Assembly (NCBI GenBank): GCA_036393975.1
Contig: DASWFZ010000081.1
Span: 1-51,735, forward strand
Length of the DNA stretch: 51,735 nucleotides
Direction: 5' to 3'
Origin: 13-1-40CM-64-14 sp036393975
GTDB lineage: Bacteria > Sysuimicrobiota > Sysuimicrobiia > Sysuimicrobiales > Kaftiobacteriaceae
The position numbers were made by a program, and so were the translations under genes. Within the stretch, counting starts at the first letter, position 1. Each line of letters begins with the position of its first letter. The notes beneath the pieces are model-generated. The model was given only the letters and a program-made list of their open reading frames with translations, made no database searches and was not told the DNA's origin. This document shows, one piece after another, positions 7,798-16,535 of the stretch.

Positions 7798-9063
7798 ATG
7801 GGATATCACGAGTTCTTGCAAGGGCACCACGAGTATCAACCACGCCGGGTGTTCAGCTCCACCGCCACCGACTGGCAAGGACGGGTCGATTTTGCGCGGT
7901 TGCGACAGGATCGGTTGGCCCGCGCTCGAGAGCAGATGGAGCAGAAGAACCTCGACGGCCTGGTGTTGTTTGTCGGGGAGAACGTCCGCTATGTGACCGG
8001 CGTCTATCAAGGGAACTGGAAGAACAACATCTTCATCCGGTACTGCGTACTGCCCCGCGGTGGCAAGCCGGTCCTCTTTGAGACCGTAGGTTCGGACATG
8101 ATCTGTGCCCAGATCGACGCCCCATGGCTAGAAAGTGAAGTCCGGCCGGCGATCACGTGGAAGTGGGCCGAAGGCGCCGAGCCGGAAATGGCCCAGCGCA
8201 TGGCGCAGAGCGTCGCCGACGTGCTGAAGGAAAACGGGGTGCACAAGGGACGCATTGGGATCGACATCATGGACATGACGGCGTACCAGGCGCTGACAGG
8301 GCTGGGACTCAACATAGTGAACGCCTGGCCGGCGATGTCCACCGCCCGCGTTGTCAAAACCCCTGATGAGTTGGAGTGCCTCAAGATCTCCGCCGCCCAC
8401 GGGGACGCGGCGATGTGGATGGCGATGCACGAGTGGGCCAAGCCCGGCGTGCGCGAGGCCGAGGTCTGCGCCAAAGTCAATGAGTACCTCTACCGCAGCG
8501 GGTTTGACTTCGTCTACGACATCATCGTCGCGAGCGGAGGCAACACAAGTCCCTATCGCCGGTGGCACACGGACAAGGTCATCCGCCAAGGCGACCTCAT
8601 GATCATAGACATCAACGCCATCGGTCCCGGCGGGTACTTCATCGACTTCGTGCGCTGCTGGAAAGTGGATGCGAAGCCCACGACCAAAGAGAAAGATCTG
8701 TACAAACGCTGCTACGACTCGCTCTACGCGGCGATCGCCGCGGTGCGGCCCGGAGGCACGACGGGAGATGTCGCGGCGAAATTCCCCGAGTACGACGATG
8801 ACCGCTATGGCAGCGTCAGCCTCCAGCAGTTCGCCCACAGCATCGGACTGTCACTGTACGAAGGCATGTGGGTCTCGCGCGCGTACTCGCTCAAGCATCC
8901 GGCGCCCATCAAACAAAATATGTACTTTGCCATCGAGACCTTCAGCGGCTTCCCCGGCCTGGAGCAGACGGTGCGGCTGGAGGAAAACATCTGCGTGACC
9001 GATAAGGGCACCGAACGCTTTACGCTGTGCGAGCACCCGGAGTACTGGGGAGTGGGAGTGTGA
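7798..9063 (+). CDS. M24 'pita-bread' metallohydrolase
   Basis: A 421-residue protein with a creatinase N-terminal domain and a C-terminal M24 domain. All five metal ligands appear in order: Asp in MIIDINAIGPGG, Asp in YFIDFVRCW, His in FAHSIGLSLYEG, Glu in YFAIETFSG and Glu in VRLEENICV. The family covers Xaa-Pro peptidases but also creatinase, ectoine hydrolase and the DMSP lyase DddP, so in a small-molecule cluster a non-peptidase role is likely. The ribosome site AAGGGAGG precedes the ATG. A second M24 gene lies at 20415. Confidence 0.85.
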   Translation: MGYHEFLQGHHEYQPRRVFSSTATDWQGRVDFARLRQDRLARAREQMEQKNLDGLVLFVGENVRYVTGVYQGNWKNNIFIRYCVLPRGGKPVLFETVGSDMICAQIDAPWLESEVRPAITWKWAEGAEPEMAQRMAQSVADVLKENGVHKGRIGIDIMDMTAYQALTGLGLNIVNAWPAMSTARVVKTPDELECLKISAAHGDAAMWMAMHEWAKPGVREAEVCAKVNEYLYRSGFDFVYDIIVASGGNTSPYRRWHTDKVIRQGDLMIIDINAIGPGGYFIDFVRCWKVDAKPTTKEKDLYKRCYDSLYAAIAAVRPGGTTGDVAAKFPEYDDDRYGSVSLQQFAHSIGLSLYEGMWVSRAYSLKHPAPIKQNMYFAIETFSGFPGLEQTVRLEENICVTDKGTERFTLCEHPEYWGVGV

Positions 9064-9067
9064 GACG

Positions 9068-9937
9068 GTGCGCACGGCTTCCAAGATGAGGTCGCAGCAA
9101 CCACACATCTCCGGTGCACTCGGGGTCCCGCAGGCTCGATTCGGTCCTGCGGCACTGGCCTGGCGGCCGCACCCACTTCTGACCGCGCTGTTCTACAACG
9201 TGGGCCCGTTCGCTGCGCTCGTGGCCGTGTGGGCCCTCGTCGTGGCGCTGATCCACCCCTCTGTGGCCGTGCTACCCTCTCCGCTGCGCGTGGCCGAGGA
9301 GGTGGTCTTCACTCTGCGCAGCGGTGTCTTGCCTGATTACGTGCAACGCTCCCTGGCGCGTCTGTTGCTCACGGCCGCCGCCGTCATCCCGCTGGGGGTG
9401 ATGGCCGGACTGCTGGTGGGGTTGGTGCGGCCCGCCGCCGCCACGTTGATGCCCGTGTTCCGGTATCTGACCGCCATCCCCGCAATTGCCTGGCTGCCTG
9501 TCTTCCTCGTGACGCTCGGGTTCAACGAGACCAGCATCGTCGCCACGGCTGCGTATGGCTTTTTCTTCCCCGTCCTGTTCAACACCCTGGTCGGGGTGCA
9601 GACCGTCCCGCGGGTATTGCGCAGCGCGATCCGCACGCTCGGCGGGACGGGGTTCCACGTCATCCGCGACGTGCTCGTGCCCGGAGCATTGCCGAGCATC
9701 GCCGCGGGAATGCGGTTGGGGTTCGCCTACGGCTGGCGCGCGCTCATCGCCGCGGAAATGCTCGTGGCGCAAGGGGGCTTGGGCCACCTGCTCTTTCGCG
9801 CGCAGAGCGTCGGGTTCACGCCCCGGATGGTGGCCGGAATGGTCGTGATTGGCACGCTCGCCGCCGCGATCGATTTCTTCTTGATGGAGCCGCTGGAGGA
9901 GAGGACGGTGCGACGATGGGGGACCGTGCGCCCGTAG
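9068..9937 (+). CDS. ABC importer permease, SsuC/TauC family (first of pair)
   Basis: A 289-residue membrane protein with about six hydrophobic segments, the binding-protein-dependent permease fold. The cytoplasmic coupling loop is in IRTLGGTGFHVIRDVLVPGA. The GTG start has a GGGAG site. It overlaps the next permease by 22 nt, and together they would form a heterodimeric channel for the ATPase at 10732 and the binding protein at 11886. Relatives import sulfonates, nitrate, taurine or pyrimidine precursors; the cargo here is unknown. Confidence 0.9.
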   Translation: MRTASKMRSQQPHISGALGVPQARFGPAALAWRPHPLLTALFYNVGPFAALVAVWALVVALIHPSVAVLPSPLRVAEEVVFTLRSGVLPDYVQRSLARLLLTAAAVIPLGVMAGLLVGLVRPAAATLMPVFRYLTAIPAIAWLPVFLVTLGFNETSIVATAAYGFFFPVLFNTLVGVQTVPRVLRSAIRTLGGTGFHVIRDVLVPGALPSIAAGMRLGFAYGWRALIAAEMLVAQGGLGHLLFRAQSVGFTPRMVAGMVVIGTLAAAIDFFLMEPLEERTVRRWGTVRP

Positions 9938-10722
9938 GTACCGCTCGGCTGCCCGCAGCCTCGGGCATCGGTCTGGCGGGTCCGTTCGCCGCGCTGGGGA
10001 TCGTCCTCGCGGCGTGGTGGATAGCCATCTGGCTGAACGTTGTCCCGCGGGCATTTCTGCCCACTCCCCTCGCCGTGGCGAAGGGAATCGCCGAGATCTT
10101 CACGACCAGCGGGCGGTTGCGGGACGTCCGAGAGAGCGTGCTGGGATTCGCCGTGTACTACCCCCTTGCCGCAGGCTTGGGGATTGCGGTGGGGCTGACC
10201 TTGGGATTGGTCTCCGGCTTGGGTCGCTTCATGCGCCCACTGCTGGGGTTTTTCAATGCGATCGCGGGAATCGCGTGGCTGCCTTTGGCCATGATGTGGT
10301 TCGGCGCGGGATCGCCGACGGTGGCCTTTGTCACCGCCAACGGTGTGTTCTTCGTGGTGGCGGTCAATACCCTGACGGGGGTGCAAAGTGTGCCGGACAC
10401 CTACGCGAACGGGCTCGCGGTCCTGGGGGCGAGCCGGTGGAGGATCGTCCGCGATGTGTTGCTCCCCGGTGCGTTTCCGACGATTCTGAGCGGGTTGCGC
10501 CTCGCGTTGGGGTTTGGGTGGCGGGCCCTCGTGGCCGCGGAGATGGTCGCTGCCGCCTCGGGGTTGGGCTACTTGGTGTACCGCAGCAGCTACGACTTTC
10601 GTTTCGACATCGTCTGGGCTGGCATTCTCTTGTTGGGGTTCTTGAGCGTGACTCTGGATCGGCTGCTCTTTGCGCCTCTAGAGCGGTGGACGGTGGAACG
10701 GTGGGGCGTGGTGCATCGGTAG
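9916..10722 (+). CDS. ABC importer permease, SsuC/TauC family (second of pair)
   Basis: A 268-residue permease paralogous to the one just before it. The coupling loop LAVLGASRWRIVRDVLLPGA and the following GFGWRALVAAEM mirror the neighbour's motifs. It has about six membrane spans. The start ATG lies inside the preceding gene's end, giving translational coupling. Two distinct permease genes are unusual for the SsuC type, which commonly works as a homodimer, so this transporter is probably heterodimeric. Confidence 0.9.
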   Translation: MGDRAPVGTARLPAASGIGLAGPFAALGIVLAAWWIAIWLNVVPRAFLPTPLAVAKGIAEIFTTSGRLRDVRESVLGFAVYYPLAAGLGIAVGLTLGLVSGLGRFMRPLLGFFNAIAGIAWLPLAMMWFGAGSPTVAFVTANGVFFVVAVNTLTGVQSVPDTYANGLAVLGASRWRIVRDVLLPGAFPTILSGLRLALGFGWRALVAAEMVAAASGLGYLVYRSSYDFRFDIVWAGILLLGFLSVTLDRLLFAPLERWTVERWGVVHR

Positions 10723-10731
10723 GGGGCTAGG

Positions 10732-11889
10732 ATGGCCGACATCGAGATCACTAATGTCACGCACGAGTACCTCAGTTCGCATGCCCTCGGCGTGCGCGCG
10801 TTATCGGGCGTGAGCTTGACGGTGCATGATGGCGAGTTTGTCACGGTGGTGGGGCCTAGCGGGTGTGGGAAATCGACGCTGCTGCTGTTGGTCGCAGGAC
10901 TCTTGCCGGCCACCCACGGGGAGATCCGGGTGGACGGCCAGCCGGTTCGCGCGCCGGGGGCCGACCGCGGGATGGTGTTTCAGGAAGGGGCGATTCTTCC
11001 GTGGCGAACCGTGCGCCAGAACATCCGGCACGGGCTGGAGATCCAGGGGACGGCCCCGGAGTCGCAAGAGGCGATCGTGCGCGGCTTCGTGAAACTGTGC
11101 GGGCTGCAAGGCTTTGAGGACCGCTACCCTCATGAGCTGTCCGGCGGCATGCGCCAGCGCGTGGCCGTGGCCCGCACCCTGGCCGTGAATCCGAAAGTCG
11201 CGCTCATGGACGAACCCTTTGCCGCTTTGGATGCCCAGACCCGGATTACGCTGGCCGAAGAACTCATTCGGATCACGGAGCACACGAAGAGCACGACGCT
11301 CTTTGTCACCCACAACGTAGAAGAGGCGGTATTCCTCGGGGATCGCGTGGTGGTGCTCACCTCGCGGCCGGGGAGGGTGAAGGCGGAGTTTGCGATTCCG
11401 GTGCCCCGGGGAGAGCGGATCTACAGCGGCATGTCGCAGCGTCCGGAGATGGAAGCGATCAAACAGCAGATCTTTGAGCTCATCCGTACGGAAGTCGCCG
11501 CTTCAGAAAGCGCGGAGCGTCCTCTCACTCCGGCGTCGAGTACTGCGGTGCGGCTGCGGCAGTGGCTGCGTCACCGCACGGTGTGGGCCCTGTTTCTGGC
11601 GGTTGCATTGGCGGCTGGCGTGCAGGCGACAGGTGTGATGACCGCATCGAGTAAACTCAGTGCCGAACTTGCGGGGGGAGGAGTCCCAGGCGCCTTGCAG
11701 CGGATCCAAGTGCGTCTTGCCACCCCTGCCGAGGAGTATCACATCCGCTACCTGCAACGCTGGGGGACCGTGGAACGCGTTACCGGCGACCGCGTGCATC
11801 TCCGCGATGTGACGTCTGAGGACGTGCGTCGGATCGCGCGCGTGTACTGGGTCTCGAACATCACCACAACGGAGGAGGAACAACAGTGA
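10732..11889 (+). CDS. ABC importer ATPase with unusual membrane-spanning C-terminal extension
   Basis: A 385-residue protein. Residues 1 to about 255 are a standard nitrate/sulfonate-type ATPase: Walker A GPSGCGKST, signature LSGGMRQRVA, Walker B VALMDEPFAALD, switch FVTHNVEEA. After that come about 130 extra residues not found in SsuB/TauB: a basic linker (VRLRQWLRHRT), one strong hydrophobic span (VWALFLAVALAAGVQATGV), and a soluble tail that ends just before the next gene. The tail would face the outside if the span crosses the membrane. The frame is continuous and the stop overlaps the next start, so this is not a simple frameshift. Confidence 0.9.
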   Translation: MADIEITNVTHEYLSSHALGVRALSGVSLTVHDGEFVTVVGPSGCGKSTLLLLVAGLLPATHGEIRVDGQPVRAPGADRGMVFQEGAILPWRTVRQNIRHGLEIQGTAPESQEAIVRGFVKLCGLQGFEDRYPHELSGGMRQRVAVARTLAVNPKVALMDEPFAALDAQTRITLAEELIRITEHTKSTTLFVTHNVEEAVFLGDRVVVLTSRPGRVKAEFAIPVPRGERIYSGMSQRPEMEAIKQQIFELIRTEVAASESAERPLTPASSTAVRLRQWLRHRTVWALFLAVALAAGVQATGVMTASSKLSAELAGGGVPGALQRIQVRLATPAEEYHIRYLQRWGTVERVTGDRVHLRDVTSEDVRRIARVYWVSNITTTEEEQQ

Positions 11890-12944
11890 GACGGACGCAG
11901 GCAACGGTGTGGCGCCTGGTTCTGGTGGCTATCCTGGGCGTGACGTGTGCTGCGGAATCGAGTGTGTGGGCTCAGGCACCGGCGCCTGAGCGGGTCACGC
12001 TCGGCGCCGTGGACAACCTGCTCTCCGCTTTGTCCATGATCGGCGTGAGTCGAGGCTTCTTCGCCAAACACGGGCTGAATGCGGACCTGAAGCTGTTCCG
12101 CAGTGGGCAGGAAGTGGCGAAGGCCCTGGCCGCCGGAGACATCGGGATCGGGACCTCCGCCATGAACAACTTCCAGACGGAGATCCAGGCGGGCCTGGAG
12201 CATGTGGCCTATATCGTGATCATGGGCGATGGCGCCTCCCGCGACAACGACCGGCCGCTCGCCATCACAGCCGCCCCCGGGAGCGGCATTCAGAAACCAG
12301 CAGACCTGAAGGGAAAGACGGTGGGGCTCTCGCTCGGGGGCACCGCGGAGTTGTATCTGCGCGCGGTCATGGAGAAAGCGCAGTTGTCCGAAGAGGACGT
12401 GAAGATGGTGCAGGTGGTCCCGGCCAACTCCGCTCAGGCGTTGCGCGCGAAGCAGGTTGATGCCATCTCCGCTTGGGAGCCCTGGAACACTCAGGCCCTG
12501 CAGGAAGTCCCCGGGACCGTGGAAGTCGCCCGCGGTGGGGGGTACTTCAACTACGTCATCTTCGGCCTCGCCAAGAAGAGCACGTATCGTGACCGACCGG
12601 ACCTCATTAAGCGCGTCATCGAAGGGATGGCCGAGTCTGCGTGGTGGACGCGCCAGAACCCGCATGAGGCCGCACTCGCCGTGAGCACCTGGCTGCCCAC
12701 CCTGGGTGTCCCGTTGCTCGAGGCGGGATTGAAGAATGTCCCCTTCGATGTCCGGATCACAGACTACACTCGCCTCGCGTGGGACCAGTCATACCGCTTC
12801 CTGAGCCGTTTCAAACGGCTCCAAGGTCCTGTGCCTATGCAGGGGTGGGTGGACACCCGCCAGCTGAACCAGGTGATCCGCGAGAACCCGTCCTGGGTCG
12901 CCGATCTAAAGCCGTCCCCACTATTGGAGCTGAAGCTCCGGTAG
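11886..12944 (+). CDS. ABC importer substrate-binding protein, NMT1/SsuA type
   Basis: A 352-residue exported protein: a basic start, a hydrophobic core (LVLVAILGVTCAAESS) and an apparent cleavage site after VWAQA. The mature part follows the two-lobe pattern of the NMT1/SsuA/TauA family (IGVSRGFFAKHGLNADL, AAGDIGIGTS, DLKGKTVGLSLGGTAE, DAISAWEPW). The GTG start overlaps the ATPase stop (GTGA). It would deliver the unknown solute to the two permeases upstream. Confidence 0.88.
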   Translation: MRRTQATVWRLVLVAILGVTCAAESSVWAQAPAPERVTLGAVDNLLSALSMIGVSRGFFAKHGLNADLKLFRSGQEVAKALAAGDIGIGTSAMNNFQTEIQAGLEHVAYIVIMGDGASRDNDRPLAITAAPGSGIQKPADLKGKTVGLSLGGTAELYLRAVMEKAQLSEEDVKMVQVVPANSAQALRAKQVDAISAWEPWNTQALQEVPGTVEVARGGGYFNYVIFGLAKKSTYRDRPDLIKRVIEGMAESAWWTRQNPHEAALAVSTWLPTLGVPLLEAGLKNVPFDVRITDYTRLAWDQSYRFLSRFKRLQGPVPMQGWVDTRQLNQVIRENPSWVADLKPSPLLELKLR

Positions 12945-12970
12945 AGCGGGGATGGCCACGGAGGGAGACG

Positions 12971-13306
12971 ATGCCGTTCTTTAATCTGGACCGCCTTCAA
13001 GGGGAGTACGTAACGCCCAAGTACTCGAAGGCCTTTGGTCCGTTAGTCACCGGCCAGCAGATTGAGGTCGGGCGGTTACGCTTTGGGGCCGGCGAGGGTG
13101 CGGTCCCCCACGCCCATACGCAAGAACAAGTGATGCTCGTGCTCATCGGCCGCCTGCGGGTGACGATGGACGGCCAGACCCGCGATCTCGGACCCGGCGA
13201 GGGTTTCCTCGCGCCGTCAAACGTCTTGCACCAAGTAACCGCGCTGGAGGCGGCCGAGGTGCTGAGTTGCAAGAACGTCGTGGAGGGGCACGGACACAAG
13301 ATCTGA
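12971..13306 (+). CDS. Cupin-domain protein, paralogue of the cupin at 3407
   Basis: A 111-residue single cupin. Motif 1 is PHAHTQEQVMLVLIGRLRV (HxHxxEQ) and motif 2 is SNVLHQVTALE. It shares its N-terminus, core and C-terminal VVEG-G pattern with the cupin at 3407-3769. The ribosome site GGAGGGAGACG lies just before the ATG. It sits between the two transporter operons, so it belongs to the cluster rather than to either importer. Confidence 0.82.
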   Translation: MPFFNLDRLQGEYVTPKYSKAFGPLVTGQQIEVGRLRFGAGEGAVPHAHTQEQVMLVLIGRLRVTMDGQTRDLGPGEGFLAPSNVLHQVTALEAAEVLSCKNVVEGHGHKI

Positions 13307-13318
13307 GGGAAGACGCGG

Positions 13319-14173
13319 ATGGAATTCTGGCTGGCCCAGACATTGAACGGCCTCTCGTTTGGGGCGCTCCTCTTTTTGCTCGCGAGCGGTCTCTCCTTGA
13401 TCTTCGGGTTGATGCGCATCGTCAACATCGCGCACGGCTCGTACTACTTGCTCGGGGCGTATATCGCGCTCTCGGTGGTCAAGGCCACGCACAGCTTCAT
13501 CCTGGCTCTCCTGGCGGCCGCCGCGGGTGTCGCGGCCATCGGGTTCATCATGCAGCGGGTATTTTTGGCCCGTTTCTACCGTCAGACCCTCGCCCAGGTC
13601 TTGCTGACGATGGGCTTCTCGTTTGTCTTCGCGGACGTGACGCTACTCGTCTGGGGCGGCGATCCGCAGCGGCTGTCGACCCCCGCGCTCCTGGCGCGCT
13701 CCGTGGCCATCGGGCCTGTCTACTTCCCTGCCTACCGCGCCTTCGTGATCGTGGTCGGCGCTGCAGTGGCGTTTTTGTTGTGGCTCGTCCTAGAAAAAAC
13801 ACGCCTCGGCGCGACCCTGCGCGCCGCAGTGGACGATCAGGAGATGGCCCGCGGGTTGGGGATCGATGTCGGCCCTCTGCTCACGGGCATGTTCGCCCTC
13901 GGGGCTGCCTTAGCAGGAGTCGGAGGCGTGATGGGCGCTCCGTTTCTCGGAGCCTATCCCGGGGCGGACAGCGACGTGCTACCGCTCGCGTTTGCCGTGG
14001 TTATCATCGGCGGATTGGGCAGCCTGAAGGGTGCCGTGGTGGGCAGCGCGCTGGTCGGCATCCTCGATAACTTTGGCAAGGCGCTGTTCCCCGAGTTGTC
14101 CTACTTTACCCTCTTTGTGCCAATGGCAATCATCTTAGCCGTCCGGCCTACCGGTCTGTTCGGCAGAGCCTAA
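13319..14173 (+). CDS. livH: Branched-chain amino-acid-type ABC permease LivH
   Basis: A 284-residue membrane protein with about eight hydrophobic spans. It begins WLAQTLNGLSFGALLFLLAS, then SLIFGLMRIVNIAHGSYYLL, the standard LivH opening; LGSLKGAVVGSALVGILDNF near the end is also typical. It pairs with LivM (2 nt downstream) to form the channel of a high-affinity importer for branched amino acids or, in many soil bacteria, amides, urea or aromatic acids. Confidence 0.93.
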   Translation: MEFWLAQTLNGLSFGALLFLLASGLSLIFGLMRIVNIAHGSYYLLGAYIALSVVKATHSFILALLAAAAGVAAIGFIMQRVFLARFYRQTLAQVLLTMGFSFVFADVTLLVWGGDPQRLSTPALLARSVAIGPVYFPAYRAFVIVVGAAVAFLLWLVLEKTRLGATLRAAVDDQEMARGLGIDVGPLLTGMFALGAALAGVGGVMGAPFLGAYPGADSDVLPLAFAVVIIGGLGSLKGAVVGSALVGILDNFGKALFPELSYFTLFVPMAIILAVRPTGLFGRA

Positions 14174-14175
14174 TA

Positions 14176-15198
14176 GTGTCGATGGCCTCGCGCAGACGCA
14201 TCGCGTGGCTGGTCGCAGGGTCCGTGACCCTTGCCCTTCTCCCTCGCGTTGTGCCCGTGTACTTCACCCACTTGCTTATTTTGACGATGCTCTACGGTCT
14301 CGCCGCGAGCAGCTTGGACCTCCTGCTCGGCTACACCGGGCTTACGTCGTTCGGGCATGCCGCCTATTTCGGGATGGGTGCCTATGCCGTAGGGATGCTG
14401 ACCCTGCGGTTCCACATGCCGATGCCTCTGGCGATGGTGGCGGGAATCCTGGCGGCCGGGGTTCTCGCGGTCTTATTCGGGTTGCTCGCGACGCGGGCCA
14501 CGCAGGTGTATTTCATCATCATCACCCTTGCGCTCGGCATGGGGCTGTGGGGTTTGGCCTACCGGCTGGTGTTGCTCACCGGTGGAGACAATGGCATGCC
14601 TGGCATCCCGCCGCTGGATCTGGGTTTCGGATGGCCGGGACGCGATGCGGTGGCGCTGTACTACGTGGTGCTGGTGGTGGTGGCTGCGACGGTGGGGGGA
14701 CTCTATCGCCTCGTGCACTCCCCATTTGGCCTTACGTTGCGGGGAATCCGCGAAAGTGAATCGCGCATGCGCATGTTGGGGTTCAACACGTGGCTGCACA
14801 AGTACGTCGTGTTCGTCATCGCCGGTACCACCGGCGGAGTGGCGGGGGTGCTCTATGCCGCGTACAACGGGTTTGTAAGCCCGCCCGATCTGCACCTGGC
14901 CGCCTCGGCTGAAGAGGTGTTGATGGTCATCCTCGGCGGGGCGGGCACGCTGTTCGGTCCGCTGGTGGGGGCGGGGTTGGTTGTGTTTCTCCGCAACTTG
15001 GTGAGTGCGTACACGCAGCGGTGGATGCTGATTCTCGGCGGGATCTTCATCTTCACCGTCCTCTATGCGCCGCAGGGCGTGCTGGGTGCCCTCCAGGTGC
15101 TCATGACACGGAGGCGGCTGGGGCGGGTGGTGCCGTCGAGCCTCGCATCTGCAGACGTCCCGGCTAAGCGAGTGGCGGGTGCGGAGGAGAGACCATGA
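14176..15198 (+). CDS. livM: Branched-chain amino-acid-type ABC permease LivM
   Basis: A 340-residue permease with about nine to ten spans. YGLAASSLDLLLGYTGLTSF and GHAAYFGMGAYAVGML are the LivM signature; LRGIRESESRMRMLGFNTW is the coupling loop; MVILGGAGTLFGPLVGAGLV follows. GTG 14176 is used; ATG 14182 is an alternative start and neither has a strong ribosome site. The partner of LivH. Confidence 0.93.
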   Translation: MSMASRRRIAWLVAGSVTLALLPRVVPVYFTHLLILTMLYGLAASSLDLLLGYTGLTSFGHAAYFGMGAYAVGMLTLRFHMPMPLAMVAGILAAGVLAVLFGLLATRATQVYFIIITLALGMGLWGLAYRLVLLTGGDNGMPGIPPLDLGFGWPGRDAVALYYVVLVVVAATVGGLYRLVHSPFGLTLRGIRESESRMRMLGFNTWLHKYVVFVIAGTTGGVAGVLYAAYNGFVSPPDLHLAASAEEVLMVILGGAGTLFGPLVGAGLVVFLRNLVSAYTQRWMLILGGIFIFTVLYAPQGVLGALQVLMTRRRLGRVVPSSLASADVPAKRVAGAEERP

Positions 15199-15244
15199 GA
15201 CCGGATAGGTGGAGACACGAGACTAGCGAGGAGGTATAGAGACG

Positions 15245-16495
15245 ATGCGACGGGGATATCGAGGTGGTCTGGGGGTCCTCACGGCAGTCGTGCTGCTCGG
15301 TCTGGTGAGCGCTGTTGGTCCCGCGCACTCGCAGGGGATGGGGCCGATCCGCATCGGCTTCATTGCGCCGCAGACCGGGGTCTTCGCGGCCAACGGGCGC
15401 GATATGTTGAACGGGTTTCTCATGTTCTGGGAGGAGCGGAATAATACGGCCGGGGGCCGAAAGGTCGAGGTAGTCTCTGAAGACGATGCCGGCGTCCCCG
15501 CGAATACGCTGACGAAAGCCCGCAAACTCGTAGAGCAGGACCGCGTCGATATGCTGGTGGGTCCCTTGACGGCGAACTCGGGATTGGCTCTTCGGGACTT
15601 CGTCGACAGCGGCAAGGTCGTCACGCTGTATCCCATTGTGTCTGCAGATGACATCACCCAGCGCCGATCCAGTCCCTATATCGTGCGCGTCGGCTGGACC
15701 AGCAGTCAGCCCAACCACCCGCTCGCGGACTGGATCATCAAGAACACATCCTACCGGAAGATCGCGACGATCGGCTACGACTTTGCCTTCGGCCACGAGA
15801 ATGTGGGCGGATTCCAGCGGACCTTCGAAGAAAACGGTGGCCGTATCGTGCAAAAGCTGTGGCCGCCGATCGGCGCCCCCGACTATGGGCCGTACCTCAC
15901 ACAACTGCGCCGCGATGTCGATGCCACCTACGCCATCTTCTCCGGGGCGGACGCGCTGCGCTTTCTGAGCCAGTACCAAGAGTTTGGCCTCAAGGACAAG
16001 ATTCCCGTCATCGGCGGCGGAACATTGACCGATGAGCACATCCTCCCGCAGATGGGCAATGAGGCCCTGGATGTGATCACAGCGCTGCACTACAGCGCTG
16101 CCCTGAGCACAGCGGAGAACCGGGCCTTCGCGAGTGCCTACTCGAAAAAGACCAGCCGCGCGCCCTCCTACTACTCGGAGAACGCCTACACCGGCGCCCG
16201 CTTCGTCTACGAAGCCCTCCAAGCGGTCCGGGGCAGCGTCGATAACAAAGAGGCGTTCCTGACCGCGCTCCGGCGGGTGGTGGTTCCCGATGCCCCGCGC
16301 GGGCCCGTGCGGCTGGACGCGTACTCCAACCCCATCCAGAACGTCTACATCCGCCGGGTGGAACGGCGCGGAGGGTTGCTGCAGAACACCGTTCTCTTTA
16401 CCTATCCCAACGTGTCCCAGTTCTGGACGTACGCGCCGGAAGAATTTTTGAAGCAACCAGTCTACAGCCGCGACTACCCACCACTGCGGCCGTAG
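15245..16495 (+). CDS. Liv-type ABC substrate-binding protein (first of tandem pair)
   Basis: A 416-residue exported receptor of the amide/branched amino-acid binding family. The signal peptide core is LTAVVLLGLVSAVGPAHSQG. The mature protein shows GPIRIGFIAPQTGVFAANGR, DMLNGFLMF, DDAGVPANTLTKARKLVEQD and YDFAFGHENVGGFQ, the usual periplasmic-binding-protein type I pattern. AGGAGG lies 10-15 nt before the ATG. It is followed by a close paralogue, so one transporter has two receptors. Confidence 0.9.
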   Translation: MRRGYRGGLGVLTAVVLLGLVSAVGPAHSQGMGPIRIGFIAPQTGVFAANGRDMLNGFLMFWEERNNTAGGRKVEVVSEDDAGVPANTLTKARKLVEQDRVDMLVGPLTANSGLALRDFVDSGKVVTLYPIVSADDITQRRSSPYIVRVGWTSSQPNHPLADWIIKNTSYRKIATIGYDFAFGHENVGGFQRTFEENGGRIVQKLWPPIGAPDYGPYLTQLRRDVDATYAIFSGADALRFLSQYQEFGLKDKIPVIGGGTLTDEHILPQMGNEALDVITALHYSAALSTAENRAFASAYSKKTSRAPSYYSENAYTGARFVYEALQAVRGSVDNKEAFLTALRRVVVPDAPRGPVRLDAYSNPIQNVYIRRVERRGGLLQNTVLFTYPNVSQFWTYAPEEFLKQPVYSRDYPPLRP

Positions 16496-16535
16496 CGACA
16501 TGGAGACTGACCACACCACGTGAGGGGTGAGCGCA

